This document shows positions 46,464-51,506 of a stretch of DNA of 51,506 bases, one piece after another. Origin of the DNA: a virus; IMG/VR virus record IMGVR_UViG_3300045049_000394, positions 1 through 51,506 of that record; one strand, 5' to 3'. The number at the start of each line of letters is the position of its first letter. The stretch's first letter is position 1. Below the pieces are notes generated by a model that saw only the letters and a program-made list of their open reading frames with translations, did no database searches and was not told the origin of the DNA. A program made the position numbers and the translations under genes.

Positions 46464-46952
46464 ATGAGAGCGGTGGCGAACATGGTCGCGGTCGGAGTCG
46501 TGGCGCTGGTGTCCGGGTGCAATTCTACGCCGCTCGAGATCCCCGGCGCCGCCGACAATCCCGAGTTTTCTTCGGCCAGGTCCATCAATTGCTCGCGGCA
46601 GGAGTCGGGGTGCTCGAGCTCCTACGACTTCGCGCAGGAGAGCCTGCAGACGTCGTTCGACGACGGGCAGCATGGCGTAATCGTCAATTCGATCGCCATG
46701 AACGAGAAGTCGACCCTCGACGGATCCAGCTCGCAAGCGTTCGTCTATGACGCGCACGAGACGTGCTGGCTGTCGGGTACAGTCGATTTCGAGTGGCCGA
46801 CGTTCGAGGCTGCCAAGCAACATCCGGAGAGCGGCGCCTACAACGCCTGGACGCTCTACGAGCACCTTCACTGCGACCGGCAGGACAGCAAGTTCTTCGG
46901 CTTCACCTCGCTCGCCATCGTGAGCGGGTCGAATTCACCTCACGGAAACTAA
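46464..46952 (+). CDS. Lipoprotein of unknown function (162 aa)
   Basis: ATG 46464 preferred; upstream ATG 46452 is possible. Signal with lipobox (VVALVSGC), followed by a soluble domain with several cysteines (SINCSRQESGCSSSYDF, ETCWLSGTVDFEWPTF). Last of the four exported cargo genes. Function not recognised. Confidence 0.65.
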   Translation: MRAVANMVAVGVVALVSGCNSTPLEIPGAADNPEFSSARSINCSRQESGCSSSYDFAQESLQTSFDDGQHGVIVNSIAMNEKSTLDGSSSQAFVYDAHETCWLSGTVDFEWPTFEAAKQHPESGAYNAWTLYEHLHCDRQDSKFFGFTSLAIVSGSNSPHGN

Positions 46953-47137
46953 GTCGCGCGGCGCCTCTCCGCGCGCTCGTGGTGCACCTGGGCGAGTAGC
47001 TCCTCAGCGCGCGTGCGCTCGCGGTCGTAGCTGGCGAGCAGGCGCACCAGCACATCGTCGGCGCGCCGAGTGGCGCAGCGGCGGCGCACCAGCTCGATCT
47101 CGTCGGGCGTCAGCCAGTCGATGCGGCGATCGGGCAT
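46949..47137 (-). CDS. Small helical protein (62 aa)
   Basis: Convergent with the lipoprotein gene (stops overlap). IDWLTPDEIELVRRRCA and helical LLASYDRERTRAEELLAQVHHE. AGGTTAGAGC precedes the ATG. Could be a small regulator. Not recognised. Confidence 0.5.
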   Translation of the reverse strand: MPDRRIDWLTPDEIELVRRRCATRRADDVLVRLLASYDRERTRAEELLAQVHHERAERRRAT

Positions 47138-47214
47138 GCTCTAACCTACGAGGCCGCCTGGCGTTCCTGCCCGAGGCCTTGACCTGAACGGGTGCGCAGT
47201 GCACCTTCCGGACC

Positions 47215-47592
47215 ATGGCTCCCGGCACCGGTGTCCCAGCCTGCCCGGCGTGCCGTCCGGGCGACGACTTCTGCCCGCGCTGCGGCGGCGCGAGGGGAGC
47301 CGCGATGTCGGGTGCGGCCTCGCTGCGCGGCGGCCTCTGGGCGACGCACGTCGTCGCGCAGCTGGTGCGGCGCTGGCCGGCGCGCTGGCCGCGGACTCCA
47401 CACGCGCTCGAGCTGGCGGCGAAGCAGGTGGACGACCTGGCGCGCGACAACGACGCGCTGCGCGCGTACCTGGTCGAGACCTGCCTGGCGGCGGCGGAGA
47501 AGCGGTACGACGAGTTGCTGGGCTTCCTGCGTGGGACGCGGCTCGAGCTGCCGTCAGGTCCGACGTGGAGCGAGGACGACCTGCCTGAGTGA
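47215..47592 (+). CDS. Zinc-ribbon protein (125 aa)
   Basis: N-terminus CPACRPGDDFCPRCGG is a zinc ribbon; the rest is helical (LELAAKQVDDLARDNDALRAY). Poor Shine-Dalgarno at ATG 47215. Isolated between minus-strand genes; function unknown. Confidence 0.55.
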   Translation: MAPGTGVPACPACRPGDDFCPRCGGARGAAMSGAASLRGGLWATHVVAQLVRRWPARWPRTPHALELAAKQVDDLARDNDALRAYLVETCLAAAEKRYDELLGFLRGTRLELPSGPTWSEDDLPE

Positions 47593-47638
47593 GGCGTCAG
47601 AGTGGTGGACTCCGCCGGGGCGGAGATTGGTCGGAGGG

Positions 47639-47935
47639 CTACGCCGGGACCTTGTTATTCGATCGAGATGGACGCTGTTCTTCGTCGACGAGCTTCTTGA
47701 CGGCGGCTTGCAGGGCCGATCTGGACGCGTCCTTCTTGGCCAATCGATAGGAAACCCTGCCAGCGAAAATGCCGACGAGCAAAGCTGCGGGAAACAGAAT
47801 TGCAGTGACGTATGCGTCCGTCCCGGTCAGGCTTAGTCGCGTGTACTGGCCTAGCAGTAGCCACGCTACCCCCATGCTTCCGAGCACAGTGCCGACGTTC
47901 ACAAGGATGGCGATGACAGACCACTTTTTCATCAT
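47639..47935 (-). CDS. Two-TM membrane protein (98 aa), second gene of the 48.5-kb operon
   Basis: Two hydrophobic helices (VIAILVNVGTVLGSMGVAWLLL, AILFPAALLVGIFAG) and a charged C-terminal tail (LAKKDASRSALQAAVKKLVDEE). ATG 47935 overlaps the stop of the gene before it. The pair is controlled by a promoter with an immunity-type operator, fitting a prophage exclusion system (inference). Confidence 0.65.
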   Translation of the reverse strand: MMKKWSVIAILVNVGTVLGSMGVAWLLLGQYTRLSLTGTDAYVTAILFPAALLVGIFAGRVSYRLAKKDASRSALQAAVKKLVDEEQRPSRSNNKVPA

Positions 47936-48474
47936 CCCCCTCCCTTCTTCTTGTTGCCTCTCAGCCGGGCTAGTTCCTTGATCATCGAGATCAGTTCCTT
48001 GCCGTCAAGAGGCTTCCCGACGTACATAGGACCGGCTGATCCTAAACATACACCACCGACGACGACCAAACCAGTAGCGAAAACAGCCGGGACTGACGCA
48101 AAAATTGCAAGTCCCAATGCCCCAATTACCGACACTGCGCCAGCCGCCCCGAATATAAGAGCCAGGCTCCGACGTGTCGTCGCGTCTTTGCGACGATCGA
48201 TTTCGTCCGGATCCCGGTTCTTGGCATCGATAATAGCGTCCGTGCGCTTCGTAAGGCTGGCGAGGTGTCTACGCTCATAATCCTCGCAGGCAGACGTCAA
48301 TTTATTAATTAGTTCAATGGCTTCCTCAGGCGTCTCGCACTGATCAAGAAACTTTTCGAGGACGCGCTTGCGTAGCTCCTCAGAACCCGACATAGCGAGT
48401 TCTCGGACAGCAGTGTCAATCGATAAAGGTGCAGATTTTACGAGGGCCTGACCGCTACCCTTCCCCAGTGCCAT
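47932..48474 (-). CDS. Membrane protein (180 aa), first gene of the 48.5-kb operon
   Basis: N-terminal soluble helical part (SIDTAVRELAMSGSEELRKRV, ETPEEAIELINKLTSA), two adjacent membrane helices (LALIFGAAGAVSVIGALGLAIF, AVFATGLVVVGGVCLGSAG) and a basic C-terminus (RLRGNKKKGGG). Strong GAGGGGG before ATG 48474. Directly under a promoter carrying operator O6. Superinfection-exclusion candidate; no family recognised. Confidence 0.65.
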   Translation of the reverse strand: MALGKGSGQALVKSAPLSIDTAVRELAMSGSEELRKRVLEKFLDQCETPEEAIELINKLTSACEDYERRHLASLTKRTDAIIDAKNRDPDEIDRRKDATTRRSLALIFGAAGAVSVIGALGLAIFASVPAVFATGLVVVGGVCLGSAGPMYVGKPLDGKELISMIKELARLRGNKKKGGG

Positions 48475-48525
48475 GTTGCCCCCTCATCGCCCCAATCAAG
48501 TTCATGCGTTATGTGGCGCGGGGGC

Positions 48526-48534
48526 ACTATAGCA
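48526..48534 (-). promoter_or_regulatory. Extended -10 promoter of the membrane-protein operon
   Basis: The minus strand reads TGCTATAGT, i.e. TGn plus TATAGT, an extended -10 box. No clear -35 box; operator-like O6 covers that place, so the repressor could either block or help RNA polymerase here. Confidence 0.5.
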
Positions 48535-48537
48535 CCT

Positions 48538-48554
48538 GCAATTACGCGATATTG
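48538..48554. promoter_or_regulatory. Immunity operator-like site O6
   Basis: GCAATTACGCGATATTG shares the half-site CGATATT with O2 (10 of 12 positions in the right part) and lies in the -35 region of the membrane-protein promoter. Confidence 0.45.
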
Positions 48555-48645
48555 TGAGAACCGTTACACGGAATAGACGTTTTACCGATTTTCCCGATCT
48601 AAGTAGTCGAAATGGCTAGACATCTCGTCGCGCGGGAAAGTCGAA

Positions 48646-48662
48646 TTATCGAATTACGTAAT
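48646..48662. promoter_or_regulatory. Immunity operator-like site O7 near attP
   Basis: TTATCGAATTACGTAAT matches the reverse strand of O2 (ATATCGCATTACGCAAT) at 14 of 17 positions. It lies 22 bp before the tRNA-Leu part and could link immunity to integration or excision. Confidence 0.5.
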
Positions 48663-48683
48663 CATTTCAATGCTGTCACGGAA

Positions 48684-48738
48684 TTCAGGTTCCTGTGGGA
48701 TAAAACCCGTGGGGGTTCGACCCCCCCCTTTCGCACCA
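48684..48738 (+). other. attP: Probable attP core: 3' half of tRNA-Leu(CAG)
   Basis: The sequence begins with anticodon loop TTCAGGT, continues TCCTG (anticodon stem), a long variable arm, GGGGG-TTCGACC-CCCCC (T arm), CTTTCGC and ACCA. This closely follows bacterial tRNA-Leu(CAG). There is no matching acceptor or D-arm upstream, so it is half a tRNA. It lies next to a tyrosine integrase gene, exactly what is expected for attP of a phage that integrates into a tRNA gene and restores its 3' end. Confidence 0.8.
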
Positions 48739-48776
48739 AAATCCAAGCACTTCCAGACTTACTGATTCAGCCTCGG

Positions 48777-48816
48777 GCCGTGGGAAAACAATCTGGCCGA
48801 TCCGTTTTCCCACGGC
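48777..48816 (-). terminator. 13-bp inverted repeat after integrase stop (terminator or integrase arm site)
   Basis: GCCGTGGGAAAAC (48777-48789) and GTTTTCCCACGGC (48804-48816) form a perfect stem with a 14-base loop, one base after the integrase stop. No T-tract follows on the minus strand, so termination would be factor-assisted; a recombination arm site is the alternative. Confidence 0.55.
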
Positions 48817-48817
48817 T

Positions 48818-49864
48818 CTACCTCTTCCCGCCCTGCACAATCGCCAACGCTGCCCGCTGCCGCGCCTGCTCGATGACGCCCGGCGCCAGGTAGTGCCGCT
48901 CGGTGACGCCGGTAGATGCGTGGCCGAGCGCCGCCGAAGCCTGCTTCACCGCCTCGACCACCGCCCTCGGCGTCGCCGCCGCGCTCACCGCCGTCGTCCC
49001 GTGCAGCCCCCGCATGGCGTGGGCGCACACCTTCGGCACCTTGGCGAGCTCGCAGATCCGCTGCACCCAGTAATAGACCCAGTAGCGGGTGCGCCCGGCA
49101 CCGAACAGCAGATCGTTCGCCCTCTTGCTGTCGGCGAGTCGTAGCAGCAGCGGGCGCATGTCGTCGGGCACCTCGAGCGTCCGCTTGCCGGCCTCGGTCT
49201 TCGAGTCGGGGATCCAGAGCAGCCACCCGCCGTTGTCGAGGTCGCGCACGACGACGTTGACGACCTCGGACGCGCGCAGACCGAACACGAAGGTGGCGAG
49301 CGCCGCGATCGCGCCCTCCTCCTCCGCCGCCAGCTGATGCGCGGCGTCGTACCACCGGCGCGTCTCGTCGAAGCGCAGCTGCGGCTTGCCCTTGCGCTTC
49401 TTGCCGACGCCCTTGACCAGTGCGAATGGGCTGCGCTTGATCCAGCCCTGGGCGACGCACCAGTTCATGAACGTCTTGGTCTCGGCGAGCATGTTGCGGT
49501 GCGAGTCGATCGACGTCCCGTCGGTGACGAAGCCGTCGTAAATCGTCTTCGCCTTCGCCGGCGTCAGCAGCGTCACCGGCTCCTTCGAGTACTTCGACAA
49601 GAACTTGTCGAGGCGCCGGCGCGTGGTTACGTACGAGCTCGGCTTCAGCCCGCGCGCCCTCTGCCACGTCTCGTACTTGTCGATCGCCAGCGTCACCGTC
49701 ACCCCGTCCTGCGCTGCGCGCTTGGTCTCCGTGGCTTCCTTCGCCCTGATGGCGTCTGCTTCTGAGTCATAAGAGACAGGAGTCGATTTGCCTCCTGCTC
49801 CGACCACGATGAGGCGCCACTTTCGTCGGTGCGGATATGGTCCGTAGATTCCTGGTTGTCGCAT
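48818..49864 (-). CDS. int: Tyrosine integrase
   Basis: 348-aa site-specific recombinase. Catalytic residues: R197 (FGLRASEVVNVV), K222 or K227 (SKTEAGKRTLEV), H282-x-x-R285 (HAMRG), H315 (LGHAST) and Y325 (ERHYLAPG). N-terminus YGPYPHRRKWRLIVV is an arm-binding domain. GAGGAGG precedes the ATG at 49864. Last gene of the leftward operon and next to attP, the ideal position for an integrase. Confidence 0.92.
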   Translation of the reverse strand: MRQPGIYGPYPHRRKWRLIVVGAGGKSTPVSYDSEADAIRAKEATETKRAAQDGVTVTLAIDKYETWQRARGLKPSSYVTTRRRLDKFLSKYSKEPVTLLTPAKAKTIYDGFVTDGTSIDSHRNMLAETKTFMNWCVAQGWIKRSPFALVKGVGKKRKGKPQLRFDETRRWYDAAHQLAAEEEGAIAALATFVFGLRASEVVNVVVRDLDNGGWLLWIPDSKTEAGKRTLEVPDDMRPLLLRLADSKRANDLLFGAGRTRYWVYYWVQRICELAKVPKVCAHAMRGLHGTTAVSAAATPRAVVEAVKQASAALGHASTGVTERHYLAPGVIEQARQRAALAIVQGGKR

Positions 49865-50007
49865 GTCGGGTCCTCCTCTGCCCCGCGCGACGAGATGCTA
49901 GCCGTCGCGGACGCTAGCGCGCGGGTCACCCCACGCTCAACTGCACGTTCGAGCAGTGCTTCGAGCTGACCGTCGGTAAGGATGATGCGGCGAGGCGGCG
50001 CGCTCAC
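49699..50007 (-). CDS. Small protein overlapping the integrase start (102 aa)
   Basis: GTG start at 50007 (GTGA overlap). Helical N-terminus (RIILTDGQLEALLERAVERG). The last 55 codons overlap the integrase gene in another frame by 166 bp. Possibly a small directionality factor or regulator of integrase translation; the C-terminal part may be non-functional. Confidence 0.5.
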   Translation of the reverse strand: MSAPPRRIILTDGQLEALLERAVERGVTRALASATASISSRGAEEDPTCDNQESTDHIRTDESGASSWSEQEANRLLSLMTQKQTPSGRRKPRRPSAQRRTG

Positions 50008-50207
50008 GATTCGCCGCGCTCCGACTGGGCCAGCATGACGTGCGGCCTGACGTGGGCCTGGAATTCCTCGTCGGTCATCTCGAAGACACGGTGCTCGACC
50101 GCGTACCGCATAATGTCTTTGAGGCTGGCGGAGGCCTCCGTTGATCCCCCGGTCAAGATGTAGACGATGCCGACGACCCGCATCGCCCGTTGCTTTTCGG
50201 TGAGCAT
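50004..50207 (-). CDS. Small early protein (67 aa)
   Basis: ATG 50207 overlaps the preceding stop as TGATG. Helical protein (LTEKQRAMRVVGIVYILTGG, SLKDIMRYAVEHRVFEMTDEE). Its stop overlaps the next GTG. Function not recognised. Confidence 0.6.
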   Translation of the reverse strand: MLTEKQRAMRVVGIVYILTGGSTEASASLKDIMRYAVEHRVFEMTDEEFQAHVRPHVMLAQSERGES

Positions 50208-50350
50208 CACTGGCCACCCCGCTGCGCCCGCACCAGCGCGAGCACCAGCAGCACGCCGCCCGGCGACGCGAGCAGCACGGCCAGCTGGATCGTGGCCCAC
50301 AGCGTGCGCGCGGCGCGGTGTAGGCGGTCGATGATGACGGCGCCGATCAT
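50207..50350 (-). CDS. Small membrane protein (47 aa)
   Basis: One hydrophobic segment (TIQLAVLLASPGGVLLVLALV) with basic flanks. ATG 50350 overlaps the preceding stop as ATGA; stop overlaps the next ATG. One of several small early membrane proteins. Confidence 0.55.
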   Translation of the reverse strand: MIGAVIIDRLHRAARTLWATIQLAVLLASPGGVLLVLALVRAQRGGQ

Positions 50351-50805
50351 GGCTGCACCGGCTCGATCTCGCCCTCGCGTAGCCACAGGTTGACCTCGCT
50401 ATGGCACGGGCGCGCCACCTCCTCGTCCTCTCGAAGCGACCCGCGCGCTGGATCCCAGTTGCTCATGTATGTCGGATTATGGAGGCTGACGAGCGCGCAG
50501 AAACGGAACTTGCCGTCGCCATACCGCTCGGCGTCGATCTCGAGGACGCGTCCGGTGTAGCCCGCGACGAGCATATGGCGATACACCCACCAGCCTGGTG
50601 ATTTCTCTTTGGAGATGTTCAGATCCCGCGTCAGCCTGACCGTCGACCCAACTTTGAACGGAGCGCGATCGAAAAGCATCTCGGCATAGATCTTCATCTT
50701 CTCGAAGTAGAACGACGCTGGCCCACCGCTGAGCATCCGTTCGGCCTCGCCAATCTTGCCGATGGCGCCCATGACGACATCCACGACGCGGCTGTAATCG
50801 CTCAT
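50347..50805 (-). CDS. Hypothetical early protein (152 aa)
   Basis: ATG 50805 with GGAGGCGC upstream. Helical N-terminus (RVVDVVMGAIGKIGEAERML) then a beta-rich C-terminal part (FKVGSTVRLTRDLNISKEKSP, GRVLEIDAERYGDGKFRFCALVS). The body resembles an SH3/Tudor-like small barrel. No family recognised. Confidence 0.6.
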   Translation of the reverse strand: MSDYSRVVDVVMGAIGKIGEAERMLSGGPASFYFEKMKIYAEMLFDRAPFKVGSTVRLTRDLNISKEKSPGWWVYRHMLVAGYTGRVLEIDAERYGDGKFRFCALVSLHNPTYMSNWDPARGSLREDEEVARPCHSEVNLWLREGEIEPVQP

Positions 50806-50824
50806 TGATGCGCCTCCATTTCGA

Positions 50825-51037
50825 TCACCACAGCCGCACCCCACCGCCCGGCGCCGGCGCGCATCCATGAACCGGCCGCCGCGGCTTGGCCACCGGTGGC
50901 GTCGAATGCAGCACGGGCGCCAGCAGCTTCTCGACGACATCGCTCATTGTCGTCTGCCGCTGCTCGGCGTGCTCGCGCAGGCGTGCGTAGGTGTCGGCGC
51001 ATAGCGAGACGGTGCGGCGGGTTTGCTTGCGGGCCAT
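50825..51037 (-). CDS. CopG-like ribbon-helix-helix protein (70 aa)
   Basis: TRRTVSLCADTYARLREHAEQ (ribbon plus first helix), TTMSDVVEKLLAPVL (second helix), then a Pro-rich tail. Typical CopG/Arc-type DNA-binding fold. ATG 51037 overlaps the preceding stop as TGATG. A second ribbon-helix-helix regulator, besides the one at 11325. Confidence 0.75.
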   Translation of the reverse strand: MARKQTRRTVSLCADTYARLREHAEQRQTTMSDVVEKLLAPVLHSTPPVAKPRRPVHGCAPAPGGGVRLW

Positions 51038-51249
51038 CAGGCTTCCCCCTCGATGACAACGCACTTATTGCAGCGCTTCCTGTCCGCGTTCGGCGAGCAG
51101 CTGCCGCGCACGTAGATGCGGTGTCCGCATTCGAGGGTGAACGACGTATCGTAGTAGTTGGTCATCGTGATCGTGTCGCCTCGCTTCGACAGCGACGCGC
51201 CCCTGTGCACCAGGTCGCGCTTGACTACCCTCCTCAGCGGCGCCGCCAT
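51037..51249 (-). CDS. Small zinc-ribbon protein (70 aa)
   Basis: ATG 51249 overlaps the preceding stop as TGATG. N-terminal basic region, then ECGHRIYVRGSC and RCNKCVV, giving a four-cysteine ribbon. Function unknown. Confidence 0.6.
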   Translation of the reverse strand: MAAPLRRVVKRDLVHRGASLSKRGDTITMTNYYDTSFTLECGHRIYVRGSCSPNADRKRCNKCVVIEGEA

Positions 51250-51506
51250 CACCGCACCCCAGCCGCGCGCTTCTTCGCCTCGGCCTCGCGAACGCTCGCC
51301 AGGTGCACAGCCCTGATGCCAGGGCCCTTCCTGCACCCGCACGACGTCGTGCGGCCCATCGACACGATGTAGCGCCGCATCTTCTTGACGGTGCCGCACG
51401 TGCAGTGAAACCACGCCCATGTGCCCGGTCGATCGCGCGCGAATTTGGGATTCATCGCCGGGCCAAGGTACGTCAGCTGGCCGCGGCGGTCGCCGCGCTG
51501 GAGGCG
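51249..51506 (-). CDS. Phage zinc-ribbon protein, remainder (5' end lies at 1-145)
   Basis: Same gene as at 1-145 after closing the circle; this copy lacks only the first six codons at the contig edge. Zinc ribbon FHCTCGTVKKMRRYI, then TTSCGCRKG. The complete product is 91 aa with an N-terminal GRLTVL-like segment. See the entry at 1-145. Confidence 0.8.
   Translation of the reverse strand, partial: RLQRGDRRGQLTYLGPAMNPKFARDRPGTWAWFHCTCGTVKKMRRYIVSMGRTTSCGCRKGPGIRAVHLASVREAEAKKRAAGVR
51380..51506. repeat. Right copy of the 127-bp terminal direct repeat
   Basis: Exact copy of bases 1-127; see that entry. The gene crossing the junction reads through correctly only when the two copies are merged, which supports circularity. 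Confidence 0.95.

Larger units (their letters stand above)
48475..48817. other. 343-bp intergenic control and attachment region
   Basis: No protein gene seen. Holds, from left to right: the leader and extended -10 promoter of the membrane-protein operon, operator-like sites O6 and O7, the 3' half of a tRNA-Leu(CAG) (probable attP core) and a 13-bp inverted repeat after the integrase stop. Confidence 0.7.

Noticed and set aside
48634-48738. Complete tRNA gene ending at 48738
   Set aside because: The T arm and CCA are perfect, but the only acceptor-like 5' strand is 105 bases away with a mismatch, and no D-arm can be folded. The anticodon-to-CCA half alone matches tRNA-Leu(CAG), so attP is the better reading.

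Overview
The window looks like the complete genome of a temperate, contractile-tailed (myovirus-type) bacteriophage. The first 127 bases are repeated exactly as the last 127 (1-127 = 51380-51506), so the contig closes into a circle of 51,379 bp. One minus-strand gene runs across the junction. Base composition is about two-thirds G+C and genes are packed with ATGA, GTGA and TGATG overlaps. Four secreted or lipoprotein cargo genes next to the lysis genes have the architecture of Myxococcota (Polyangia-like) host proteins, so a myxobacterial host is the best guess. This is inference only.

Layout. (1) 5469 down to 1, across the junction, and down to 48818 is one long leftward early operon. It holds small zinc-ribbon and membrane proteins, a RecB/Cas4-like Fe-S nuclease, a Sak4-like NTPase, an SSB with an acidic DDDIPF tail, more small proteins, a CopG-like regulator, and last a tyrosine integrase. 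Just beyond the integrase lie a 13-bp inverted repeat and a 55-bp copy of the 3' half of a tRNA-Leu(CAG), the probable attP. (2) 5470-6600 is the immunity region: an XRE-type repressor without a peptidase domain, a Cro-like gene, a receiver-like (CheY-fold) protein lacking its phosphorylation residues, and at least five related operator sites. The leftward and rightward promoters seem to make leaderless mRNAs. (3) 6578-15332 is the rightward early/middle region: regulators, HNH endonuclease, SF2 helicase, VRR-NUC nuclease, a VirE-type primase-helicase, and a regulatory gene ending in a sigma-like helix-turn-helix. A divergent ribbon-helix-helix gene sits over an 11-bp iteron array, and a purine/pyrimidine palindrome after the primase could be an origin. 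(4) 15456-26475 is packaging and head: terminase subunits with a dTMP-kinase-like gene between them, portal, MuF, scaffold, major capsid, decoration-like paralogues and connectors. (5) 26472-43149 is tail: terminator with a Big_2 domain, sheath, tube, chaperone with a -1 frameshift, tape measure, LysM, hub, spike, gp25, gpJ and fibres. (6) 43146-44835 is lysis (membrane proteins, lipoprotein, M15 endolysin). (7) 44849-48474 is accessory cargo: four secreted or lipoproteins, one with a CxxCH haem motif, and a two-gene membrane operon whose promoter carries an immunity-type operator.

How it works together (inference): the repressor would hold PL, PR and perhaps the 48.5-kb promoter. With no LexA/S24-like domain, release probably needs an antirepressor rather than RecA-driven cleavage, and the receiver-like protein is the best candidate. 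All functions are read from motifs, gene order and gene length; no database search was possible.
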